Assembly (NCBI GenBank): GCA_000181795.3
Contig: CM012954.1
Span: 7,707,472-7,765,374, forward strand
Direction: 5' to 3'
DNA length: 57,903 nt
Source of the DNA: Trichinella spiralis
Lineage: Eukaryota > Nematoda > Enoplea > Trichinellida > Trichinellidae
This document shows, piece by piece, positions 48,103-57,903 of the stretch (positions within the stretch are counted from its first letter, which is position 1; every line of letters begins with the position of its first letter). The translations under genes were made by a program, and so were the position numbers. The notes beneath the pieces were generated by a model. The model saw nothing but the letters and a program-made list of their open reading frames with translations. It searched no databases and was not told the DNA's origin.

Positions 48103-49158
48103 AATAAGCGGGTTTGAAGTATTGAAATTTTGTTTTGCATGTGTTGTTACGTTACGCAATAAAATGTTGGAATGCACGATTGTTGTAATCATCTGACGAA
48201 CAGTATCATTATTGACCATTTGTTTCCTATTAGCGACTTTGCAACAGTAATATAAACCATACAGGATGAGTCAACGATTGGAGAACCTCCAAATTGCACG
48301 TCTTGGCATGGTTATTCACATTCTGCAAACAGTACATACCATTTGCTTGTAATGCAGATCAATACAATAGCGATACCAGTTGAGGGAAGGTAAGGAACTG
48401 AATTACTGTTGTATTTATTTCAATTTCATTTATTTATAAAAGCCTTTTTCATTGTAAGTTTTGAATTTATCTTAATAAACAATAAAATTCAAATTAAGAT
48501 TATTTCAACGTAATAATTTAAAATTTTCATTACTTAATCCACAACAGTATTGCAATTTCGTGTGTAAAAAGGGTTTTTTTAATGTGGAATTTCATTTCAT
48601 GAAATGAATGCAGATCGAAAGATTGCCTGAACACTTTCTTATTAGGGAAAATTTTTTTGTATGATTTATGTTATCATGAAATAGTTACGTAATTTTTCAG
48701 CTTCGCAGTTTATATCTTAAAGAATAAGCTGTTTTAAATTCTTCCTTAAAGGGATTTTGTTTATTTTCTTTTCACTGAAGAAAACTGTATTTCATTTACC
48801 AAACTTGAAAATCAATAGCATTACAGTACAATCGTCCATCATAGAGTGTTTACTTTTACTTAAACACTTAAACATTTTGTGACCGTATGTCTACATCGTG
48901 ATTGCCGGTGAATGATTTTTACCGTCATTTTCAAATTTCACTACTTTTCATTCCTAAAATTTGTTCTAACCCTTTTACCGCATAGCAGCTGATTGGTGGC
49001 CAAATAAACCGGATTACAACTTTCAACTTTACGTTCAAGGTACATTGGCCTTTTGTTTTTTCAGCAATGCAGCACCTTCTTTTCTAATATGTTCTTGGTA
49101 ATGGAAAATTGACTTTTTGCCATAAGTGAATTTTTCCGTCATCTTCAACTTTGTGGAT
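48103..49158. other. Intergenic region upstream of SPT2
   Basis: About 1.05 kb. AATAAA at 48158-48163 lies 55 bp after the previous stop codon and is a likely poly(A) signal. The rest is AT-rich without a supported gene; the SPT2 promoter should be near the right end. Confidence 0.45.
48158..48163 (+). promoter_or_regulatory. Poly(A) signal for the membrane-protein gene
   Basis: AATAAA 55 bp after the stop codon at 48102, followed by a TG-rich stretch typical of a downstream element. Confidence 0.55.
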
Positions 49159-51001
49159 ATGGATTTTCAAAAGCTCATGTACAAAGCGATGAAAAATCGC
49201 GAACAGTCTGCGAATCGAATAAAACAACTAAAGGAAGTTGAAGGTAGTTTAACCATCTTTTTTTTTATTTCAAATGATATGCATTAAAACTGAAACTTTG
49301 TTATTTCTAGAAAGGGTTAAGCAGAAGGAAAAAAGGGATGTTGAATCTATTCGACGTTTCGCGGAAGCACGGCTTGTTGAAGAAAAACATGAAGCAGAAA
49401 GGAGATTGATGGAAGAGCGACGACAATTAGATGCCAGGCGTAGAGAATTGGATCGTCAAATGGCTGCTTTGAATGCAAACCAAAAAAAAGTGCCAGTAAA
49501 GCCTGTAAAAAATATTGTACGCAATTCGGATGCTCAGCGTTCACAGCAATACGAAAAAGCGTTAGCTTTAATGGGGAGGCAAAATACTGGTAATTCAAGA
49601 AACCACAATAAAACTGTATCCAATGGACATGGTAAATTCATCTCTGATGAGCACTGTCGCAAATCGAAGACTGTTTTGAACAGCAAAGAGTTTCTTTCTG
49701 CAACATCATCTTCATCCAGTTCTGCATTTCAAAAGAAGGAAATTACAAGCAGCCTATCGGGGAATAACAGTAACAGGTCTGCTGTTATGTTGAAGAAAGA
49801 TTTAAATTCCAAAGCAAAAGCTCAGAATCACAGGTTGAATCGCACTCCTATTGATTTCAAAAGTTTGATGGAAACTGCGGCTATGAATAAGAAGTTGCCT
49901 GTACAATCTTCTCATAAAGAATTGCCATCATTGCGGTAATTTTAATTTTTCTGCTTTTCCAAGGAATATTAATTATCAAACGAGTAGTTCAATGTAGCTT
50001 TGTTATTGTTAACCGTGAGAAATAATACCATGTGCTAATTGTAATGAAAGAATACATTTTCAAAAATAGAATCTTCTTTGATAAAGCTTTTGTGTTACCT
50101 TTGAAAATGTGAAGGGTAATATTTGACGATTAATCATAAATGTGATGGTATTTCATTTGGTTGAACATTTGTACAGTGTTTGAACAAGTTTATATGTGCT
50201 TAAACGTGGAAAAAAGGATTGTACCGACGTTAAATACCACGATAGCAATGAGGTTAAACAATACGATAGTTACAGTATATTTGTATTGTATTGTATTGTA
50301 TTGTATTGTTTTGTTTTCTTTTGTTTTGATTTTTCGTTTTCAGGCCTGAGAAGAGAAAAGATTTGAAATTGAATTCGCAGTCCAATCCTCGACTAGTGAG
50401 AGATTCTCGAGCTGTAGTGTCGACAGGGAGAAATTTACCGAACCCCGCCAACGTGGCAACGAGTAGTAGTGCTAAATTGAAAGATGCTACTCGTTTACGG
50501 GCTACTGTAGACAATGCAAACCGAAAGGGCTCAGTTAATGGTCAACAGTTAAATGTTTTATCAAAGAATGGTCGAGGTGGAGTTGATGCTGCCAGAATGG
50601 AACATTTGAGACGGCAGCGTTTGATGAATGCCCAACGCCAAACATCGGCAAGGCTTCGTGAGGTGGAATTGCGTCGGGAACTTTTGAGAAGAAAGCAGCA
50701 GATGTTTGATTATCTGTCAAGTGAATCGTTTGATGATGAAGATGAAGAGGATAGCGATTTGGATGGTTTCATTGATGATTCTCCAATCGACGATGCTGAA
50801 GATTATTCGAAAGAAATTCGTCGCATGTTCAAATACGATCCGACCAAATATAAGCATTTGGATAAAATGGATGATAGGCGTATGGAAGCCAGTTATGCGG
50901 ATATTTGTCGTGAAGAAGCGCATTCTGCGCGTATGGGTCTTTTGGAAGATTTGGAAGAGTTTCGTCGAGAAGAATCTCGAAAGAAGAAGAAGCGCTTATA
51001 A
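49159..51001 (+). CDS. SPTY2D1: SPT2 homologue, histone H3-H4 chaperone
   Basis: Nuclear chaperone that binds H3-H4 through its conserved C-terminus and works in transcription-linked chromatin recycling. Three exons (49159-49243, 49311-49935, 50344-51001) close in frame to 455 residues. It begins MDFQKLMYKAMKN, like the N-terminus of human SPT2, followed by a charged coiled coil (RRFAEARLVEEKHEAERRLMEERR). The middle is Ser/Asn/Lys-rich and disordered-looking. The C-terminal SPT2 domain (about residues 375-445) contains the acidic DDEDEEDSDLDGFIDD, then YSKEIRRMFKYDPTKYKHL and RRMEASYADICREEAHSARMG, the most conserved family block. Intron 2 carries a TTGTA repeat. The stop is followed by AATAAA at 51030 and, 195 bp downstream, by the KICS2 start. 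Confidence 0.93.
50281..50309. repeat. (TTGTA)n pentanucleotide repeat
   Basis: Nearly six TTGTA units in the second intron of the SPT2 gene, about 35 bp before the exon 3 acceptor. Confidence 0.85.
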
Positions 51002-51196
51002 TTTGCGATGAAGCAACTTACGGTTATAAAATAAATTTTTTTTTAATTTTCAGTGAAATGTTGTTTTTACATTTTATAATGCTAATTTTGCATCTATATA
51101 TTTGATGAATTTGATGAATGCAGTTTTTTGATGTATGCGTTTTGAAAGGGAAAGGAAATAATATATTCTTTTATGTTTTGACAAAGCCAGTACAAC

Positions 51197-53895
51197 ATGA
51201 TGGAGCAAATGAATGTGATTGACTTGATTGAGCACGTTGGGCAAGTTGTGCACGTTTGTGACTTTTTGGCTGCAGAAATGCTGCTGAAAGGCTTCAAAGA
51301 AGAGAACAATTTTGTCACAAATACTGACGACAATTTTCGTTCAGTTTTGGATAATTTGGAAAAGTTGATCAGTGCAGAAAAGAATTATCTTTCGTTGGCT
51401 TATATCCGCGATTTGAAAGTCAAAGAAGCGGAAGATGGCCCGGATGCGTTGTATGGCTGTGTTCAAGCGGAGCTGATGCACATTGCTGAACAAGCGGTTG
51501 AAGTGTCAATTGAAGAGCAACTTGTCGACTTGATTGGCGAAAGCTCCGCTTTACTCATATTACAACAGATGTGCTTGTATGCAGTTGGTCGGTTGCGTCT
51601 TATGGAATAGTAAGTATTGAATTTTATTTCCAATTATTTATTGTTATCATACTATCTCAGCTAACTGATGTGCCTATTTTTGAATATAATTTGTTATTGC
51701 ATAAAAATTAGTTGAATTTTTGATCATCATCTCTTCCATCAATCAGCGTATTTACATATAGAAATAAAGAAAATTATTGAAATAAGTGAAATATTTTAAA
51801 CACAATTTGTTCTTGTTTAATTTAGTTATCGCAATTTGCTTTGTATTGGTACTGGCGAAATGAAACGTCTGAAAGCCATCACAAATAACATAGAACTGGC
51901 AGTTGACGTTTACTACAAAACCCTTCCACGGCCATTTTTACTCGGCTCTCTGTTGAATAATTTAGTGTAATAAAGCATCGCTTACTCTGTTTGCATGCGA
52001 CTGTCCGAATAATGGAATTATTACTAATTGTTTTCATTTTTTCAATTTTCTACTATGGATAAAAAAATGGTTTTGCAATTTGTCAGCATTATGATTGCAT
52101 CAAAAATATGTTACTCTAACAAACTGACAATTCAGAAAAGTAAGTTGACGGTTTGTTTATTCATGTTAACAAAAATAAAAACATTAATTGTCTTCAAACT
52201 AATGACATTTGTTTTGAATATTAATATTATTTGCTATAAAATTGTTAAATTTGTAACAGTATTTTTGAATTTCGTCAATTGGGTTAACTGTTTTCATTTC
52301 TGTTCATCATATTATGAATATATCAAAAATTTGCATTTATAGAGATGAAAATGAAATATTGTATCGTCTTTTATTATGTCAACAGTGTTTAAGCGAAGCG
52401 AACTTTAAAGCTTCTTTCGATTATATTAGTGAAGGCTATGAACGATTATGCAAATTTGACGGCTACACTTCAGAGACTCCTATTTCAGATGAGGTGAAAT
52501 AATCTTTATTTTACCTTAAATTTACTTAAATCAAGTGAAATTACTTTTATGTTTATTTTATATATTGTATATGTGTATTAAACGATCAAAGCAAATAATA
52601 AATATAGTAGGACAGTTTCTGATGTGACTGAAAAATGCCAAAGAAGATATGCATGCATTTTTTGAATATTTAGGTATTTCTTCCATCTTCCACTGAACAA
52701 CGCAAAGCATATGAACTTGAATGTCCTTTGTATATATGGTACAATTCGTTTTTTGATTTTTTGATCACCAAGGTTTAAAATAATTTAATTTATACGTTTT
52801 TTGTTTGAATAAATAATAAATTTATCAATTTAGTTTGCGTTGTATTTTCATGAGACGCTAAGAAAACATGAGACAGCAAGAGTTGTGCAGCAATGTTTGA
52901 AGCGTGAACCGTTTATGCATGTTGATAGGTATTAATTATTTCAAGCAATTAATTTATTCGTCAATTCGATTGTGCAGTAAGAGAGCAAAAAAAAATTGAT
53001 TTTCTTTGTTGTCTGCATTGTAGAATTTCATCATTTTGTGACATAAACGAGGCAAATATTTTTTTGTTCATCGACTCTAGAAAACTGACATACGGTCAGT
53101 GGACTGACGCTTTTTTGACTGACAATTTCCAAACTCAACAGCTTCATTATTTTTCCATTCTGTTTACTACCGAAAAGGTAAATTGATCGATATTACGCTG
53201 TTTGCTATTGTTTATTGTTTTATTTATTGGTATTATTTTTGTTGAATTGCTTTGTTCTTTGATACATTTATCAGTTTTTTTCATTGCAGATTATTGTTGT
53301 TTTAATAATTCAATAATCTCATCGAATATTAATTATTCAGAAAGAAGACAGTACCGTACCACCTGAACTTGCTCTACAATTGATCAACAATGAAGTTCAG
53401 TTTGAATCTCTGGATTACTTATTAACTTTAACAATTTTGGTAAATAATTTTTTTTTATTAACAAGATAAATTTCTTTCCAATACACTGTGTATGTAACTT
53501 AAAGAGTAAAATTTTCTCAGGTATTTTTTTATTTCTCTATTTCACCACGTTTCAGTATTTTCTGATTTATTTTTAAAATTTTCCACAGCAGTTATAATAA
53601 ATAGCTAGTTTATTGAATGAATCAATTATTCCAATAAGTGAAACAGAAAAGTAGGGACAATAAATTTGCATTAATTATGTCGACATCGATGCATCACCGG
53701 CTATGAAAGATTGAATGATAATTTCAGAATGAGTTTTACGTTATTCGTCGAATCGAAGGCAGCATTTATTGTGCCTTGGCCATGAAAGCAAAAGATGAAG
53801 AAGAAGAAAAATCTGCACTAGCGTTTCTTGACGACCTTTGCAAGCGTTTACGTTGCGATGACGTTTTTGCTTCACTGCAAGTACCAATTTTTTAA
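51197..53895 (+). CDS. KICS2: KICSTOR subunit KICS2 (C12orf66) homologue
   Basis: KICSTOR tethers GATOR1 to the lysosome so that mTORC1 can be switched off when amino acids fall. Nine exons close in frame to 456 residues against 445 for human KICS2: 51197-51609, 51826-51966, 52087-52139, 52345-52493, 52674-52772, 52834-52928, 53024-53177, 53341-53439, 53728-53895. Matching blocks are LISAEKNYLSLAYIRDLK, LEKLISAEKN-type helices, ECPLYIWYNSFFDFLITKFALYFHETL, RISSFCDINEANIFLFIDSRK, HYFSILFTTEK and the C-terminal FLDDLCKRL...VFASLQ, in the same order as human. The protein is helical in the first half and alpha/beta in the second. Two junctions (51966/52087 and 52139/52345) were chosen by phase; nearby alternatives break the frame. 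The short gap after SPT2 may mean co-transcription. Confidence 0.9.
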
Positions 53896-56800
53896 AAATA
53901 TCCAAAAATTCACTTTTCTCCTCATCTCTGCTTATTATATAATATGCATTTCTTTTTGACTTTGGGTTTTATCATTTCTGACACCATAAAAGTGGAAAGT
54001 AAATTTTCTGAATGCACGCTTTTTCATTGCATGCAATGTGAAAATTGAAAATAAGAGACGTGTCTATTAGAAAATGAAAATCAAGCATTACAATGCTGAA
54101 CGAAATACCAGCTTGCTTAGTTGACTTTCCATGGAAGATATGTCTCGCAGATTTGAGTTACGCGCAAATCTGATTCCGCATTAAACCGAAGGTTAATAAT
54201 ATCTAAGAGATTGTTAACTGCACAATCTGATCAGCTTTTTTCTGATTTCTAGATATATATCTTTTAAAATCCATTTCAAGTTATTTTTCTGTCTAGCTTT
54301 TCTCTGTGCGGTTGTCAATTCTTCGCAACTGGTGCTAATTAGTATTTCTGCGCATTCTGGTCAATTTTGAAATTGTCATATTCTCCGGTTATAATTAAAA
54401 TATAATGTTGTATAAATAATTGCATAATATATGGCATAAGAGATTGTTATTTTACACGTGTAATTAATTATGTTGCGTTCTGCTGTTTAACGATACGACT
54501 AGATGCAGTATTGAATAATGTTGATGTATTCTCATGTTTAGTATAGTGTATCAATGAAAGGTTTTAATAGAAGAAATGTAAATTATGTTTTGATGGGAAG
54601 AATTTATTTGTCGCTTCGTTTGTTGCAAATAATGCAAACCAGTGCTTGTTGACGTTTTTTTTGAAATGATGAAAATTCAGTTTTATATTTGTATCACAAA
54701 TTAAGATTTAAAGCATTATCAAACAGCAGTAAATGAAAAGTTCCTTTTAGGTTCCACTGTGAACGTTTGTGCATCATTATTAGTGTAATCTTGTTTTCCA
54801 GATTTTCAAATTGTTCTTTCAAATATAAATATATAATATTATAGCGTACTCTAGAACGGTGTTGCTTTTCAACCTGTTCTTACAAATTTTTCATTTCGAT
54901 TCTCTCCTTTCATCGATCCTATTTTGCTTTTTTTTACAATGAAAATTAACGGAGTGTTGTCAATAAAAATAACAGTGAGCGGACAATAATCATTGCAATA
55001 ATTGGTAATATTGTTTTACTAGCACAGGGTAATAACATGTGTAACTGAACTTCATATTCTCAAATATTAAAGCATTTTACTACACTGTGGTGATATACAA
55101 TAAATTCCACTAACTACTCAACATTAACAACCACCCGAAATAGAAATTACACCTGAGAGTCAATATCTCATTTATAGTAATTTTACAGTAATTAGAATAA
55201 ACTCACAGAATGTCAAGAATAAGCAAGTGCACATAAATATGCCTGCATAGGAAAATTCATTGTATAAAACGAAGCACAAAAAATGAATTGTTAGTGAAAA
55301 ATCGCTGAAAACGGATAAAACAGTCGCAGAGGGCTTTCATATCTAATTTTCACAAGAACCATATACAACAGAATGTAGCTAAACAAAAATAGCGAACGTT
55401 ATTACTAAGAACAAATAAAACCTACGGCTGCAAAGCAAACAGGCGTCAAGGCCACACAAAAATTTGCATATTAACGAGACGACGCCTAACAATGATGATA
55501 CAATTGCACCTGACATCAGCTTAAAAACTAATTTCATAACTTTATTTAATTTGCTTTATTTGGGCTATCTAATGGTATCAAGATATGAGGAGTAATGTAA
55601 TAGTTGTTGATACCGTAAATTTTTATCTCATATATTACAGTTCATGAGATTTTACATTTCAGACTGTGGAAGTTGTTTTTGCTGATTGTAATGAAAAGAA
55701 GCAGTCGAACTTGTTTACCACAATTTTCATGCAAATTTTTATCCGTGGCCTTGACGTTTGCTTACATTGCAGCAGTTGCTCACCCCTAGCTTGAACTTTT
55801 AATATATGTATAGAACGTCGTTCAAATTCCTTTTTTATTATCAATTCACTGGTATCTGGGAGTCGAAAAGAGCATAATAGTTGTTATTGTAAAGTTGCAA
55901 CTCATATAATATGTCTGCTGGGATATTAGATTAAAAGTTGTAACAGTTTTCGTTTGCTCAGCGTACTTTTTTCGCCCTTTACTTCAACAAATGATAACAC
56001 GTGAACAATAGAATGAAAATACCATCAATCACAAGCAGTTTACATTACATCCCCAACATACTGCATTACCGGCGTGTATGGAACCAGGTATGAATTTAAA
56101 CAAATTACCTGCTTTTTTTGAGTTGTCTTTCTTTATTTCATTACACACATTACACTGTAGATGGCCAGTTTTACTAATAATAAATCAAAGAAAAGCCTTT
56201 GAAGTGAAAATGAAAACGGTAAAGCATTGTTTTGCATGTAATTAAAGGTTTTTCATTTTTGAACATTTCAAAAATCAAAGTGACCACTTCAGTTGAGCTT
56301 TCACTGTTGATAAAGCATTTGATTATTCAATGTGAAAATATATTAAACTTTTCTTCACAGGACAAGTCTGAAATGAAAAACTTAATTGTATTCATTATAG
56401 CTTGCAGTGCATTGCGTATTTGTAAACATAGTAACAAAAACATTGAAATTTCTTCATTTTGTCACGTATTATGCAGATTATTGAATTACTATGCCAGAAA
56501 TATGCAAAAAGAAGCGTGACAATGATTTGCTGTTACACAATTTGTTTCAAGTTTTCTATGTTCAAAAGATTACAATCTCTTTTCAACTTATACTTTCAAT
56601 TTTAGTTTTCGATAAATGAGTAAACACTAATGCAATAATACAATGACGTAATTTCAAACGGTTCATCTATTATATAATAATGATGCATCGAAAATTTTCA
56701 TAAATGATCCACGTACGTGCATTGCTTTAACCATTTGAATAATCAATAACAGACATTGTTTTGACTTTCAACTAGCAAATTTTTCAACGAATGCGTTCTC

Positions 56801-57903
56801 CCCAAAGGGATTATTATTTTCAATATATTACAGGGTATTATTCTATTCAGCGCAATTCGTATATACGTTTCACCATTGACCAGTGTGCTGCGCAGCATTG
56901 AATGCCTGCATGCTTTCGCTTTTCACTTGCAAATTAGCATAGTTTGACAATCAGTGAATAGTGCGCTTCTCTACTTCACTTTGTTGGCATCTGCGTGGAT
57001 ATGCGCCTCTATTCCGCTTTTATTACTTGCTATTTTATTATTTTTTATACACTTTTATTATATTTCACAATTATCAAACACTCAATATGTGAAATATGGA
57101 AAAGTGAAAATTTTTCTTCAGCATTCAGTTAAAATGCAATTTAAAATTAAAATCATGAAAATGTAATTAATAATTAAAAATACCGTAATATACAGTATAC
57201 TTATTGCCAAATCACCGAGAAAAGGTTACAAAATAGCAGACCAATCAGAACAAGGCAAAAGTCCTAACAATAGTTCATATTTTAATTCAGTCATTTTCAA
57301 TTAATTGCGTTGCGGTGCGTACCAAATTGTTCAAGTAAAGAAAATAGTATCAAGGTATCAATTGAATATTGACATACACATTTTCTTGATGTTTTTACAT
57401 GTTCGTGTGTCTACGTTTAAGTATTTGATTACTTTTAATATACATAGAAATTCAAAAAAACTAACTACATATTCTCAGTTTTATAAAGTAAATTTAGTTG
57501 TTCAAAAATATTCATGTTTCAATTTGTTATTAAGCGCATACGTCTAGATATAAACGTGTAGAATACGTTCAATTTTTGAATTTACACTTGCTTGTGGCAT
57601 TGAATAGGTCGAATATCAATCATTAATCGCTTAGTATTTTCTATTATGCCAAACAACGAAATACCATTTGTCGTACAGAGAATCATCAAACCTTATGTTA
57701 TAACTTTATATTATATTTTCAAAATGTAGATGATCACAGACATTTGGTAAATTAAATTTTTTTTCTGCTTAATTTAGTTTAGTGTGCTTATATTTTGCTG
57801 AAAAGCATTTTGCCATGAGTTCCATTTATATAGGACATTTTTGAATTTCCAAATTTCAAATCCAGAAATGCGGAGGCGTGTTTTGACTATGTCAATGTTT
57901 TTG
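53896..57903. other. 4 kb gene-poor right end
   Basis: AT-rich sequence with no frame that resembles a known protein; the frames of 60-95 aa here are hydrophobic or Lys/Asn-rich and have no splice continuation. The only structure I see is the inverted repeat pair around 55427-55772 with a partial direct duplication beside it. Confidence 0.5.
55427..55772. repeat. Inverted repeat pair, possible MITE or degraded DNA transposon
   Basis: The arm at 55427-55469 (GCTGCAA, GTCAAGGCCAC, AAAAATTTGCAT in that order) recurs inverted at 55772-55729 with the same three blocks and small indels. They enclose about 260 bp that encodes nothing recognisable. I see no clear target-site duplication, so the mobile-element reading is inference. 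Confidence 0.4.

Noticed and set aside
56232-57547. Three frames of 70-95 aa in the right-hand gene-poor end
   Set aside because: Lys/Asn/Ile-rich or hydrophobic low-complexity translations typical of AT-rich non-coding DNA; no partner exons found.

Overview
The window looks like the genome of a small-genome invertebrate, most likely a nematode and perhaps an enoplean (clade I) one such as a Trichinella relative. It is AT-rich. Genes are split by many short introns, often 50-70 nt, with GT donors and T-rich acceptors ending TTTTAG or TTTCAG, and genes sit close together on both strands. The proteins are plainly metazoan (two-domain galectin, TWIK-type K2P channel, RIN-type Rab5 exchange factor, KICSTOR subunit). 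The taxon is inference; there is no rRNA or mitochondrial marker here. I rebuilt gene models by hand from reading frames, splice signals and family alignment recalled from memory. All seventeen multi-exon models close in frame. I saw no LTR element, Polinton, virus copy or rRNA/tRNA gene.

Left third, minus strand (read right to left): a RIN/sprint-like Rab5 GEF (19434-12869), GDP-L-fucose synthase (10550-9167), CTF8 (7675-7007), a 3-hydroxyacyl-CoA dehydratase (6586-5149) and lysosomal alpha-N-acetylglucosaminidase (4866-1127). The last three lie head to tail with gaps of about 280-420 bp.

Middle: on the plus strand, SDE2 (21669-22672), TMX1 (23148-24977) and a tandem galectin (27264-29839); on the minus strand, a retinol-dehydrogenase-like SDR (31615-30051); then, on the plus strand, a PDZ protein (32335-33095) and a TWIK-like K2P channel (35583-39451) with a 2.6 kb first intron; and a small secreted protein on the minus strand (40594-39833).

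Right third: a very short BDP1/TFIIIB'' protein (41925-42965) and Peter Pan/SSF1 (43328-44876) on the plus strand, a CDGSH iron-sulfur protein on the minus strand (45583-45156), an unrecognised type I membrane protein (46228-48102), an SPT2 histone chaperone (49159-51001) and, 195 bp after it, a KICS2 homologue (51197-53895). The last 4 kb hold no gene I can support but contain a pair of inverted repeat arms.

The genes are mostly housekeeping and do not form one pathway. Loose themes are lysosome and nutrient sensing (NAGLU, KICS2), chromatin, replication and RNA work (CTF8, SDE2, SPT2, BDP1, PPAN), and ER/lipid/glycan chemistry (HACD, TMX1, GFUS). The points most worth a second look are the minimal BDP1, the KICS2 homologue, two intron-like segments lacking an AG acceptor, a folded stretch inside a TMX1 intron, and the loss of sugar-binding residues in the second galectin domain.
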